Origin: Phoronis australis
Lineage: Eukaryota; Phoronida; Phoronidae
DNA: 38,679 nt
Direction of reading: 5' to 3'
Assembly: GCA_002633005.1 (NCBI GenBank)
Contig: NMRA01000544.1
Span: forward strand, 170,479-209,157
Shown: positions 1-11,421 of the stretch, one piece after another
Layout: each line of letters begins with the position of its first letter
Position numbering within the stretch: position 1 is the first letter of the stretch
Position numbers and translations under genes: made by a program
Notes under the pieces: generated by a model
The model's input: only the letters and a program-made list of their open reading frames with translations
Told to the model about the DNA's origin: nothing
The model's database searches: none

Positions 1-600
1 CCTTGAGCTAATGACTTAACTCTCTTTTGATCCCCTGTTAGTGAGTTTAAACAATAAAACTTGTACCGAAGTCAAACAGTAATGTATTTATTGTCATGTG
101 AATTTTAGTAAATTTTTGGGAAGTGTCCGATTTTCACCAATGTCTTTTAGAGTTATTTTAGATAGGCAAAAAGCGTCCAGGTGCACTTTACTAGTTGGGG
201 ATCTGATAGAGTTTTTTCCATATCAAGGCTTCGACTAAATTCCTTGAATCGTCATCATTTCTTAAAAGATTAGCCTCTAATTGCTAAAAATCATCTATTA
301 ACCTGTCGGTTTTCGTAGATACATAAGCATGTAAATCAGAAACCAACGAATTTGTTAATCAAAACGGAAATCAGTGTTATAAGCAATATCCGCAGCCATG
401 CTCGCAGATTTTTGGCGGGTAACCCGGGGAAAATAGGAGATTGGGCATTCATAGTGAGGTGTATTTTTGCACATTACCGAGGTACCTATCACGGTTCAAG
501 AGTTTAACTTGACCCCCCCCCAAAAAAACGTTGAAATATTTGTTTATTATTGGGAGTATTTGAGTACACTCGTTCACCCCAATTGTAGCCTCGACAGCAG
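1..600 (+). repeat. Left arm of a long diverged inverted repeat
   Basis: By eye, the reverse complement of this stretch aligns with about 5390-6060. Matching blocks include TTGGTTTCTGAT, CACATGACAATAA, AAAGTGCAC and AGAGCATG, in consistent order, with many substitutions and small gaps. The arm runs off the left edge of the window, so its outer end is unknown. It could be one end of a large DNA transposon or simply one of two oppositely placed copies of a dispersed repeat. No transposase is recognised between the arms. No gene is seen in it. Confidence 0.6.
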
Positions 601-2420
601 TGTTTTCCACATGTAGGAATTCCTTACAAACAAATCATAGTAACCATTTTCAAAAGAGATATTATTCTTGTGATATTATGGGAAACAGTAACATTGTTTT
701 ATAATTACATTATTTTTGGCGATAGTACGATTAGAAAACGGACAAGCTCTCACACTCATTTCACCACATGGATTTGGAATGGTAATACACTTGCTGTCCT
801 ACTGTACATATCCAGATGATGTCTTAAGAAAAGACGTTGAGTTAGCATGAACTTTTTTATTTGTGTGGCGATTGTCCTTTTTTCTAATTATTCTATAACT
901 ATATTAATCCTTTTGTGTAATTTACAAATAGGGGTCTTCACGTTCTTCAAAATTTCACCCTTTCGATGGTGGTCAATCCTATTGCATTTTTTCACATTTT
1001 TGGTTGTTTGGATTGAATGCCTTGATACTGCTGTTGCTGTGCACGAATGTTGGTGTTTTTATGAATTTGGAATCTCAACTTCGCTCGTCGGGAATACTTG
1101 GCAGTGTCCATGGGCTGTGCACCAAAGGGGGCTTTGGGGCTTTAACCCCCCCCCCCCACACACACACACACTTTTTTCAGTGCTGCGCTGCCCATGATGT
1201 CGGATTTACATATATAGAGGGGAAAAAGGGACATTTCCCCGAACTGTTCCACCGATAGAGGGTACCGTCTGAAATAGGACACCTTAATTATGAAAGGATA
1301 AATATCATTAAGCTTGGAAAAGAGTGACAGTTCATTCTACCGTCGTGTGATGACAAGACCGTGCAGGAAGTGACCCTCTTTAACATGAAAGTCAGTTGCA
1401 CGATTTCACAAAAAAGCAGGAAACTAGACGAAATCGAGTCCAACTCTGGGTTTTCTCCGTGAGTGGACCCTTAAGAAAAGGATGGCCACTTGAATGTCAT
1501 CAATGGCCTCCTTCAAGGGTGTGGCCCCTCAATATGAAATTATCAATATTTTGAAAAATCAAGAAATGTGCAGCAATTGATGATATCTGTCAGGGCATCA
1601 AGCGATACACAATTTGAGAAAAATGCTACTGTTGTCTCAGTTATCCTTTGCCAGAGAGGGGCCTCTGGAAAAACATGATTTTGCAGTCGCAAACTTGACT
1701 TATTGAGTTTAAAATCAAGTAAATTAACACGCTCCGCAAAAGATTCGCTTTACAAATTTTTCGATTTTTCGAAATACAATGTATGAATCATTACGTGCCG
1801 GTTTTCAAGTGCGTTTAGACGACCTGTTCTGCGAAAGCGGAGACCCCAACAACAATATCCTGGCAAAGGTCCCCAAAGGTAAACCATGCACTGATACAGA
1901 GTTGTTAAATGTTTCTATTGATTTTTCTCTCTAATCCGCATTTAGCAGTCTTTCTTTTTTCAACTGTCTCCACCCCACGCCTATGTCGGTTGCCACGGTT
2001 GAACCCTGACGCCTGAAAATTTTTTTTGGGGGGCAGTGCCCCCCGGCCCCGCCCACTTCCTACGGCCCTGATAGCTATTTATTTCATTAGGTGAACCGCC
2101 CTTGGTCAAACTGGCCGCGCCACCTGGTGTCTGAAATCATAAGAACAATGGTGTTGCTAAGATTCGGAATCTCCATTCTATTACTGTATACCAGGCCTAT
2201 TACTCGAACAGCAAGTATTACCAACGTTTTGGAAAGATGTCGGCTATACAACAGTACGTCATGATACCTATCTTGATCCCAACAAGTTTACATGAGCACC
2301 GTTTCGCACTGTTTAGATGACTAAACATGAAAAACAAAACACTGAGGTCTGCAAAAACTTCTTTACACAATGCCAATAACCACTGAGGAAACATTCATGT
2401 AGACCTTTTGTTCTTTTCAG
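601..2420. other. Non-coding stretch before the lectin exon
   Basis: No convincing coding exon was found. The stretch holds a C homopolymer running into a short CA microsatellite (about 1146-1171) and another C-run with A-run near 512-528. A short open frame at 2148-2264 begins with a hydrophobic, signal-peptide-like N-terminus (MVLLRFGISILLLY) upstream of the lectin exon. It has no clear splice donor linking it, so it is not called as a gene. Confidence 0.5.
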
Positions 2421-2671
2421 ATTCTTCAACTTTGTGTTCATTTTGGACAAGTGGTAACAACCATGAGAGCTACTGGGTTTGGGATTCCACTGGACGGGCG
2501 TTCGGTAATTATCGTCCCTGGAGTCCGAAACAACCTGATTCAACAAAAGGCCAATGCATGTTCTACTTTGCAAGTGACTTTTGGAGATGGCATGATCTCC
2601 CCTGTAAATATAATCGGTTTAAAGGTGCAGCCATTACATTTATTTGCGAGAAAGACGCTTTGCCGTTCTAA
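2421..2671 (+). CDS. C-type lectin domain, terminal exon (partial gene)
   Basis: The exon follows a pyrimidine-rich TTCTTTTCAG acceptor and ends at a TAA stop (2669-2671). In the frame entering with two leftover bases it encodes about 83 residues of the C-terminal half of a C-type lectin-like domain. Visible landmarks are FWTSGNN, WVWDSTGRAFGNYRPW, a QPD motif, a mid-domain Cys, WHDLPC and the closing FICEKD. Members of this family are usually secreted or membrane sugar-binding or defence proteins. QPD at the long-loop position usually goes with galactose-type preference, but whether sugar or calcium is bound is inference. The N-terminal half of the domain, with its first cysteines, must lie in upstream exons that I could not identify, so this may be a gene end or an orphan fragment. 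Confidence 0.75.
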
Positions 2672-5389
2672 AGTACTCGTTTGGGTTAACGCCCATACTC
2701 TGCTTACCGCTAACAAAGATATTATAGGTATAGAGTATCTTTGCCGCCAATGAATGACTCCGTTTCATACGACCGAGACTTCCTAAGTGTCCACGTGACA
2801 ACGCGCCTTTTCTTCAGATGTTTAGCTCACAAACGTTCGCAGCTTGCTTACATTTGAAGAAGAATCTTTTAGATCAGCAGAACCTTGGTGCCTCGCATTA
2901 AATATCAATCTCCTCAAGTCAACAGTTTTAGAAGGACGAGTTTAAAAGTCTTTTGATGATCAAGGTTTTGTTTCATGAAAAGCGACTTGAAGCCATGTAG
3001 GACACTAGTAGTAGCAGTATATGGTTCCACGCGATGTCTTTTTGACTGGTTCGGAGGTGCCGTGGACGGAAGGCAGCCGAGAAAATGTCACGCTTCCAGG
3101 GAGACGCACGCTAAGGGCTATCGTCCCTTTCTTGTTTTTTACCGTAAACAAGTCATGAACGTCATTTATTTTGAAAACACATTGGCAGAAAATGCAGACA
3201 GCGTCTTGTTACACCTGCAAGTAAAATTTTCGGTTGTATGAAATCGGTCGAGGAACTCAATTCTATACAAAGGCAAACTAGGAGGCATATTGGTAATTGG
3301 ATCGGTCTTATCCTAGTAATGGTTTATGTTCCTCGGCGTTATTATTATTATTTTTGAAGTGTCGTGGAGGTGCAGAGACAAGAACAAGCCCTCAGGTAGT
3401 AGTTTGATTGTCGCCAATTTACTTTGAGTAGCTGAAGACAAGGGCGTTTCGTTGCCGTCTTGTTTTTTGTAAACGAGTCAAAAACTTATTCATTTTAAAA
3501 ACAGACGGACAGAAAAAGCGATAAAAGAAGCGTGTCACACATGAAAATAAAATATCAGGTGTATTGGTGTTGTTTGCTCTGGTTTTATATACTCATCAAC
3601 ACACAACGTCAACACACACTACAACGTTGCAATAAAAATTGCAAGCAGTGTCAGGTGGTAAACGTTGCACCAGGCCTCCCCGAAGGGTCCATTGCACTGA
3701 TCACTTGGAACTATGTTTATGCTTTATTGGTATCAAGTTTAGCAGGGTAGTAGCTTCACGTAAACAAAGAACTAAGCAATGAACGCTGCTGTTTTGAGAT
3801 GACTCGCAGTGGCAGAAGATGTACCCCAGATGACACGAGCAAACATAAATGCCGGACAGAAACCGTAGATGGCAAGAGTGACAATAACTGTCACGACGAC
3901 CGTTGAACTAACGGGTTAGTAGCGACCAAAGTAGCAAGTACAACGAGTGAGCATTCAAACAGGATCCACTGCTGTTCCTCCTACATCCCTTGAAGATCTT
4001 AGCGGACAACGAATAATTTCTGACGATGTGACCTCTAGTGGCGATTTCTTTCTTTGCGTCAGTGGCCGAACCTCCTTTGAGAGCTTTGTGAACTGTGTGG
4101 CCAGATGTGTTTCTATGATGATGCCGACGACAGATGTTAACGAAGTCGGACCGAAATTCGGCTAATAGGTCAGCTCTGATTGAGAAGACAACTACACCTT
4201 TCAAATCTTCGGTAGATTCGACGTATTTTACACTACTTAGTGGTCATTGTTGTAACCTTAGAGCCCGCCTTTACTGTCTGCCTATTTATTTTCCAAACCC
4301 GCCGCTCAATAAAAAATAATACGAAAATTGACAGATGTGTTCGACGACTGCTGTGGTGCCCCTTGCTGACATTTTGCGTCCTCGGCTACATGATCCTTTA
4401 CACTATCTTTGTGAAATTGTGGCAAGTGGTCATATAAATGTGACAACGGCAGTGACCATGACTTTTTGACGAATCTGACTGTACCTCTTTGCCCCCTAGT
4501 AGTTTGTTTTAGTTTTTTCATTTGCTTCCGTATCGTCAGATTTCCTTGACAATTTTGATGACATTTTGGCAGATAGGTTTCTAATATGGAGACGACGTTG
4601 ATAAACCAGTAAAATGTGTGACCACACATTTCGTTCCTGTGGACTCTTTCGGTGTCAAAAGGTAGGGGTAACACCAAAGAAGTCCACGAGGACGACGTGT
4701 CTGGCTTCCTTTCCACACGTTTTACCGTCCTTAGTACATTTCCATTGTTTTGTTATCAGTAACGGTGTTTTAGTATTTTATATCATTTTGTAGGCATGGT
4801 ACACGCTTTCCGCCTTTTGGAACTCCTACAGGACATCCTTTTGGACGCTTAAAATGGAACTCAATTTTCGTTTCTGGAATGAAAACACTTTCCGCCCGAG
4901 CGTATACTCGTTTATGTTCGGAAATTCCCGGTATCATAAGACTAGTGTTTCTTTTGAATATCATTACCTGCAGTTGTTTGTAAGAAACTCGCACATGGCG
5001 AATAGACTATGAGGGGTACGAGTTTTTGATGACCGTGTACAGAGTACACGTGTAACGCATTGAAGATGTCATGTCTCGTTAAACCGTGAATATTTAAATT
5101 TGTAGCAAGCGCCATCTTGTAACTTCCTGGAGAACTGTGTGAACAAGTATCATCTTGGAAACAACTTGTAAATAAATTGCGGTTTTACAGAAAACATTAC
5201 AAGTGATACACAAGTGTGAACATAAAAAAATCCGATTATTACGCACTCGTTGTTTCAGAATGAAATAAACAAACAATAAAAACTGCCTTGTTTCATTAGG
5301 GTAACGATGGAATACTACCATACTCATTTACATAAAAATAGTCTCGCAAAACGAGACTGGCTCTTGGATGGTTTCCTGCACACTGGAGG
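2672..5389. other. Repeat-like DNA without a recognised gene
   Basis: No recognisable gene. A diverged direct duplication is visible: about 3108-3222 (the run containing TTTCTTGTTTTTTACCG) aligns with about 3437-3537 (containing CGTCTTGTTTTTTGTAAACG). The open frame at 3532-3750 starts with a hydrophobic stretch and has a small Cys cluster (RCNKNCKQC), vaguely like the N-cap of a leucine-rich-repeat protein but too short to call. Open frames at 4240-4437 (+) and 4306-4716 (-) overlap each other and match no family I recognise. Confidence 0.4.
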
Positions 5390-6060
5390 ACTTGGGGTTA
5401 TTTGTAAATCGGTGCTTCATTTGCATACCCATAATTTAATGAGATTGTTCATATTTAAGGTGCATAATCAGCGATTTTAGAATTTAATTTTAACCCATAC
5501 TCTGTAATTTAGCTACCTCTGGAGTGAAGCAAAATACACGTTACGCGAATGAATTCGGAACATTTCCTTAGGGAATGCGCAGTAGCAAGATCCCGCCGGT
5601 TGCCCCTCAAGAATCTGAGAGCATGCCTTTGGGAATTGCTTTTTATGTTCTGTTTTCAATTGATAAATATTGATAAATAACGGATTTGTTGGTTTCTGAT
5701 GTATATGCTTATATACCTAACAACTGATTGGTAGATGATTTTTGACAGTAAGACGTTATTCTTGTAAGAATTTATGGCGCTTCAGTGAACGTAGTTGCAC
5801 GCTGAAGTTGAGAAAATCTCCGATTCCTATGTAAGAAAGTGCACTAGACGATGTTTGCTTGATGATGTTGATGAAATTTAGACAACTCTACAGGGTGTCC
5901 CGAAAATGTGCTTACACCTCACATGACAATAACTGCATTGTTTATTTACCTAGGAATAAGATTAGTGGTTTAAATTCCCAAATAGCAGTTAAAAAAGAAA
6001 TCAAACTTTTTAAAGTAGATTGCCCTCTGAGATAAGGACTTTAAGCTAAATTAAATGCAT
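5390..6060 (-). repeat. Right arm of the long diverged inverted repeat
   Basis: This stretch is a diverged reverse-complement copy of about 1-600. The best-preserved blocks are near 5625-5645 (GAGAGCATGCC), 5690-5702 (TTGGTTTCTGAT), 5840-5860 (AAAGTGCACTAGACGATG) and 5918-5940 (CACATGACAATAACTGCATT). The outer part continues to about 6060 and corresponds to the first bases of the window. Arm-to-arm divergence looks substantial, so the structure is old. Confidence 0.6.
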
Positions 6061-9000
6061 TGCTCATTAAGTTGAGAAGATTAATTGTCTTTGCACGTCC
6101 TTGATGTTATGTTTCCAGTAGTTTTGCGCAATAAAATTTCGTTTTCCAAAACTGAGTCGTCATTTTGTAAGTCATTCCCTTTCGTACAGAGAACAAGATG
6201 ACAAACCAACTCACTGTCAAAACACACGAGTTGTGATGACTTCCTCACCGTCATTAGTCCATCACTATGGTGGGCGTGGGAGATCGGTTCAAAAATTAGG
6301 ACATCCGGGGAATGGAGCAGAACGTGGTGGCGATAGGAAACAGATGAGGGCAATTGTTTAGCGAACTGCAACACAAGCCCGCAACCTGCATACATTATCT
6401 AATCACATTGATCACATTTCTAGAAATTTAGTATGAAAATATACCATTTGTTTTCAAAATACTCTTCGTTAACATTTTTTTTGTGAAAACAGGCGTCGGC
6501 TTTTTAAAATTATATGTTAATTCAACTTAAAATTTTCAGTAGAAGGTAATTGGTTCTGCATTCGACGGGAGAGTATGTCTTTTTAGCTAGAGTGGTAAAA
6601 ACTCATTTTTGAACCGTCAATGGAGAAGGTGGGAAGTTTGTTTGAAGATGACTCATCTTTTTACATTTAAATCGTTTTCTGGCACTACCCAATAAGCTGT
6701 AAAAGGTTAAAAAACATGGCGCAAGCTTACGATTTGTGCCAAAATGAATGTGAGGTGAGGACACCCAGTCTCATTCTTACATAAATCACAAACAAAGGTA
6801 ACGCCTGTTTCATTCTAAGAACGAATGAATACAGGTTCAAGTCCCGCCAGGATTCTACAATTAAACTATAAAGGTTGACAAAATTCAAAACCTGAGAGTA
6901 TTTGAGATGTACAAAAGACAAGAATTAAACGCATCTGCCTAGAAATAAATCTTTCACATATCGGCTAGATGCTTAAACTAGGCATCTGATATAAATTCAC
7001 TTTGCTCCTCAAATTCTGCTTAAAGAGCGTTTCTTTCCATTAGGAAATGAAACTTTGTAAAGGTTTTCTTGTCCGTGTTCAATTTTTGCACTGTTTCTTG
7101 GGGACGGCAGAAGTGTCAATTTACAAATTAACAACGATTTAACCACCCATTTTTTCCTAACACAATCAGGGATCTTTTGGACCAAATCTCAATATCTTTT
7201 TCTATACCAGTGCAAGTTTTTCAGAACAGCTGCTTTCAATTACTTTGGAAAGTTTTGAAGAAAAGTTTATTCCTAACGTTTTGAAGCTACTTGATCATAA
7301 AATATATTTCCTGAAGGTATTTTTCTGTTTAAATATATTAGCTCCTATCCACAAACAACATGATACCTTGTCAATATTAGGTTTGAGGTCGCAGAACTTA
7401 AAAATGATCCAATAAATTTAAAGTTTTCTTAAGAGATTTGTCTGAAGTGAACACCAAGAACACAACTTGACCTATGTCGTTTGCATACTGAATTAACTTT
7501 TGGCTCGCCGTCGCCAACTCTGCGATTCCCTTTGTCTTTGTTTTTCCTAAGCAATACTCCTAAAGTTTCTGCACACATAATAAATAGATATAAGGAGATG
7601 AATGGGCCCCTTGCTTGAAATTTGTATGCAATTAAAAATTTGGGAAGTTATTCCATTTGCATGACACCCAAGCTTCATCCGGCAAATACATGATCCGTTC
7701 GGTCAAACATATGAGTTGCCAAACATCTGTAATGCCTTTTGTTGGATGTGGTAAACAGTCACTCAATTTAACCGGAAATAATAAAAAGTGTTAAAAATGA
7801 AGATGTCAATTTTCCTTCATAGTGTCACAGAAAAATGAACAAATAGAGTGTCCCATGACAACCGAAGAGGCAAAGTCACAAGCGCACAAAATAAAGATCT
7901 TTTTTAATTAACTGGTCAAAACAATTTTTTAAGTGTACATTTATAGAATATATTGCCAATAAAATGCAACCCATTGCCGTGTCTATAGTATTTTTTTCAA
8001 AATGACAAGAAATGATTTTCTCAGCAGAAGAAATCATGACTTGTGCCCTAACAGCGCCCTCTTTTTTCCAGACTTAAAAGCTAACAATTAAATTTAGGTC
8101 AAATATCTTTGGGTCATTGAGGAACACTGGAGCTTTTGAATTATGCGTTTAGGTGTGACTAAAACGCGGAAACACTTTTGAAATTTGATTTCGAAAATGG
8201 GAGCACTCAGCTTTTGCCACTAACAGAGCACCGGCCTTTGACCCACACATCCGGCGAGTTCAAAAAACCCCGCTGCAAGGCGTCCTTTCCCTGTTTCTAC
8301 GCAACAGTGATCTGCTTCATAGTGTCATTCTACACAGGATTATGAAAACAATTCCATATAAACTTTTGAAGAATCAAATTGTTGATCTATTTTATGGCAT
8401 AGAAAACATTTGAAATTTCACCGTTTTCTCTTTTGTTCCTCAAAACTTCCTTTCCGTTATAGCAACTTTTCATATACTATGGATTATTTCTATGCGGATG
8501 AACAAATATGTGATGCATTGATTCCATAACGAGGCAGCATATAAACTTGACGTCGATTGACAGATATGGCGACGGAATGCAAGTAAAGGACATAAAAGGT
8601 AAAGCTTTACCTGTTTCGATACGTGATATGTTCGAATGGAAGTCAAAAAGTGTGAAACCCATTCCGAATTGGAAAATGTGGGCAGTATTCAGTCATTAAA
8701 AAAGTAATGTGTCAACTTTTTCTTGTGGAAACCTTCTGTTCGGAATGTTTAACTGACGATTGATAGCGAGTGCGACTTTGCAAAGCCGAAGCCTTCGGCT
8801 AAGGATTCACCTCTGCACGACCTCAATTTTGTCAGGTACTAATGTTTCAAGTTCTTCTTCAAGTTCCACTATTACCAGATGAGCTCACATTTGATTTATT
8901 GTTGAAATGTTTACCAATTTCTCTGAAAATACACCTTGGAACTGAGCGATTAAAGTCAGAACTGATGGTCACCCCCACACTACTGTACTGAACTGTGTAG

Positions 9001-9337
9001 GTGGTGTGAATCTCAACTGTTTTCCCTTGAATTTGTCTTTGCCTTGACCTGATGGCTGAAGACAAGTTGGTTATGCTATTCATGAACTTGGAATCCACTG
9101 TAATTTCAAGGTAATGTATGCATGAACTTGGAATTGGACATTCATCACACATAGTGTACCTAAATACCAGAGTACCAGACAGACCTTAAATATCGGCCGT
9201 TTTTACCGTATAAAATCTTACTCCGAGAAATAAATTACATCATTTTTCTATTCGGCCTTAATCCATTCAATGTCTGGCACCTTCTTGTTTTTTTATAGCG
9301 TTCGCTCATTTTGATACCACTGAGACTGGGGTGTAAT
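6061..9337. other. Long non-coding stretch
   Basis: Nothing coding is recognised here. The stretch is AT-rich and full of short stop-broken frames. A tRNA B-box-like string (GGTTCAAGTCCCGCC) lies at about 6835, a possible SINE trace. A - strand open frame at 6081-6395 has a donor-like ACGGTGAG near its middle but no family match. Undetected 5' exons or regulatory DNA of the USP2-like gene could lie here. Confidence 0.4.
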
Positions 9338-9524
9338 TGCAGTGAGACTGCACATGCGAAAGTCATCTGCACTGCTTTAAAAACTGCAGTGAGACTGCAC
9401 ATGCGAAAGTCATCTGCACTGCTTTAAAAACTGCAGTGAGACTGCACATGCGAAAGTCATCTGCACTGCTTTAAAAACTGCAGTGAGACTGCACATGCGA
9501 AAATCATCTGCACTGATTTAATGA
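9338..9524. repeat. 47-bp minisatellite, four copies
   Basis: Four head-to-tail copies of a 47-bp unit start at 9338, 9385, 9432 and 9479, each beginning TGCAGTGAGACTGCACATGC. The first three are essentially identical; the fourth has a few changes and is truncated. The unit begins with a near-palindromic TGCAGTGAGACTGCA. The array lies about 1.2 kb upstream of the USP2-like start codon exon. Confidence 0.95.
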
Positions 9525-9840
9525 AACAATTTGGTGCTGTTGTCGGATCACATTTTATCGATAATTTTGTTGCAAACAGAGCTGTGTTCTAGCAGCTAAT
9601 TTATTAAAACACAGGAGCTGCAATTCGGCGAAAAGGTGCTTGCAGCCACTACTTGGTTTGTCAGTTTTTGCTGTGGCTTATGCGGAAACAACGGTGTCCA
9701 ATATTTAGGTTCTCCAAAGTTTACTGGTTTGTTTTTTTAAAGATCAGTCAGAACATAAATATGGATTTTGGTGACAAGATACAGTAACAAAACTATTTCG
9801 TAAAGTCTTTATTTCAGTAAAGATCACGTACAGGTTTTTG

Positions 9841-9878
9841 TATTTAATTGGAAATACTACAGTATTTCCAATTAAATA
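9841..9878. repeat. Perfect 18-bp inverted repeat with 2-bp spacer
   Basis: The arms at 9841-9858 (TATTTAATTGGAAATACT) and 9861-9878 are exact reverse complements separated by AC. This could extrude as a cruciform or fold as a hairpin, and may be a trace of a small terminal-inverted-repeat element. Confidence 0.95.
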
Positions 9879-10329
9879 TAAGGCAAAATGTGCCAAAACG
9901 TCTGATATTTAGGTCGCTTGACTTCAAGGCAATTGGGTGAAATTTTGTGTTCTATGTAAAGAATATTTGCAGTTACTGGCCTCTCCATCACCATCTTTGT
10001 TCTTGTTTGACAGATATGATTGCCAATAGTTGAACAGAGGTTGCTTCAAATTTATATTGCTTCATTAACATGTAATTTGAGCGTGATTATTTGACATAAC
10101 CTTGAAAGTTTTTTGGTGTATTCCAAGCTCATGCATAAAGGATCTTGAGATTAAGCAGGATTCACCCACAGCAGGTTAAACTTGAAGTTGCTTCGAGCAA
10201 CAGTAGCCAGTGTATACTGTAAAGGTTTTGAAAGTAGCTTACTGTGCTTTATAACTTTTCTGTATTCACTCATTTTATCGTAGCTACTCACTTTGAATTA
10301 AATGCAGAAAAAACTTGAATATGTGTTGG

Positions 10330-10420
10330 AAAATTCTACACGTCCGGGACTTGAACCCAGGACCTTCGTCATGCGATTGAGGCATCCAAACTGATCGGTC
10401 AATGGGCATTTGTCCCTTCA
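10330..10420 (-). repeat. tRNA-like fragment, probably a SINE
   Basis: On the - strand a T-arm/B-box string GGTTCAAGTCCCGG (10344-10357) is preceded by AAGGTCCT. Further upstream comes a D-arm-like GATCAGTTTGGATGCC, in the order and spacing of a tRNA. The folded structure is degraded and no acceptor stem is evident, so this is a tRNA-derived SINE or pseudogene, not a functional tRNA. It sits just upstream of the USP2-like start codon exon. Confidence 0.5.
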
Positions 10421-10517
10421 GTTGTTTAATGTATTCATGACGCAAATTATTTTTATGAAGCGCCCTGGGAATCAATTCAGTGCATCATTTTAATGCACTC
10501 TTTCTTTTGAATTGCAG

Positions 10518-10590
10518 ATTCTTAAAATCAGGGAGCGTGGCTGGAAGTAGATCAGATGACCACCAGGGAGCGTGACTGGAGGTAGATCAG
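10518..10590 (+). promoter_or_regulatory. 5' leader of the USP2-like mRNA with a duplicated start context and uORF
   Basis: The exon begins after a TTTTGAATTGCAG acceptor (AG 10516-10517), so at least one upstream non-coding exon is expected. A 35-bp block starting CAGGGAGCGTG is tandemly duplicated (10529-10563 and 10564-10598). Each copy ends in the same CAGATGACCAC start context. The first ATG (10556) opens a nine-codon uORF that stops at TAG 10583-10585, five bases before the main ATG. Because 35 is not a multiple of three, the two starts are in different frames. Confidence 0.75.
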
Positions 10591-11421
10591 ATGACCACGG
10601 TGTCGCCTATGACAAATCTCATGCCATCTTATCGCACTGAACCCGGGGCCTATGGAACTGGTAGAACAAGCTATTCATCATACCGCGCAAATTATTCAAC
10701 ACTACCTCAGTCCACCTACGGCAAGACAAGTTCTGTACGTTCTAGCAGTCACCTTTTGACCAAACCACCAAGTGGGTATAGGCCACTTCCCTCTGGACCC
10801 GGACCGTTAGATAGATATGGTAAGAGGCAAAATACCGATGACGTTCGAAGCATACTGCACAACAATGCAACCAGATCAACTAGTAGTGTTAGCAGAAAGC
10901 CAATTAAAGCAGACTACTCAACATCGTACGACAGGTCGTATGTGACTGATCGTACTTCTGACCGTACACAGTCTAAGACCAGTCCTCTCACAGGATTACG
11001 CAGGGATACACTATCACCGTCAAGTACGCTGAGACATCGCACATCAAGCAATCAGGATTTGCATAGAAACTTGCACAATTTAGACATTACTGATACTGGA
11101 TCTCTTCGTAGGAGTAGTCATCATGGAAGTCTTTCAAACATTTCCGCCAGTAATCGGAGATCATCTTTTGAAAGAAAGGACTCAGATTCGCACACTCTCA
11201 TGTACTCTAGTAAGTACAGAAATAAAAACGCTTCTTCAAATAATCCTCCAAGTGAGTCATCGTTCCACAGTGAGCGAGAAAAGAGTCCAAAAGAACGCAT
11301 CACTGCCACGCTTACGCCAGAAAAAAAATCACCTTTATCACGTGTTAAGGCACCCTACAGTGAGTCCGATGAGGATACTTCATCGCCTAGCTATACAACT
11401 TCACCAGATAATAACAACAAC
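10591..11421 (+). CDS. USP2: USP2-like exon 1: disordered N-terminal region
   Basis: This exon contributes 277 codons and ends in phase 0 at AAC|GTAAGT. The composition is rich in Ser, Thr, Tyr and Arg, with dense SS/ST pairs and several RXXS-type sites suited to phosphorylation. It has no recognisable fold and ends in an Asp/Asn tract (PDNNNN). Unspliced reading runs on in frame to 11541, which is intron. In vertebrates this region varies between USP2 isoforms and governs localisation; the same role here is inference. Confidence 0.9.

Noticed and set aside
1146-1171. C-run and CA microsatellite as a regulatory element
   Set aside because: Ordinary simple sequence with nothing pointing to function.
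2148-2264. Signal-peptide-like frame upstream of the lectin exon
   Set aside because: No clear donor links it to 2421; it stops after 39 codons.
3532-3750. Short frame with hydrophobic start and Cys cluster, possible LRR N-cap
   Set aside because: Too short, no repeat follows, and the similarity is only impressionistic.
4240-4716. Overlapping frames on both strands with membrane-like or basic composition
   Set aside because: No recognisable family, and mutually overlapping.
6081-6395. 104-codon - strand frame
   Set aside because: No domain recognised and no convincing splice partner.
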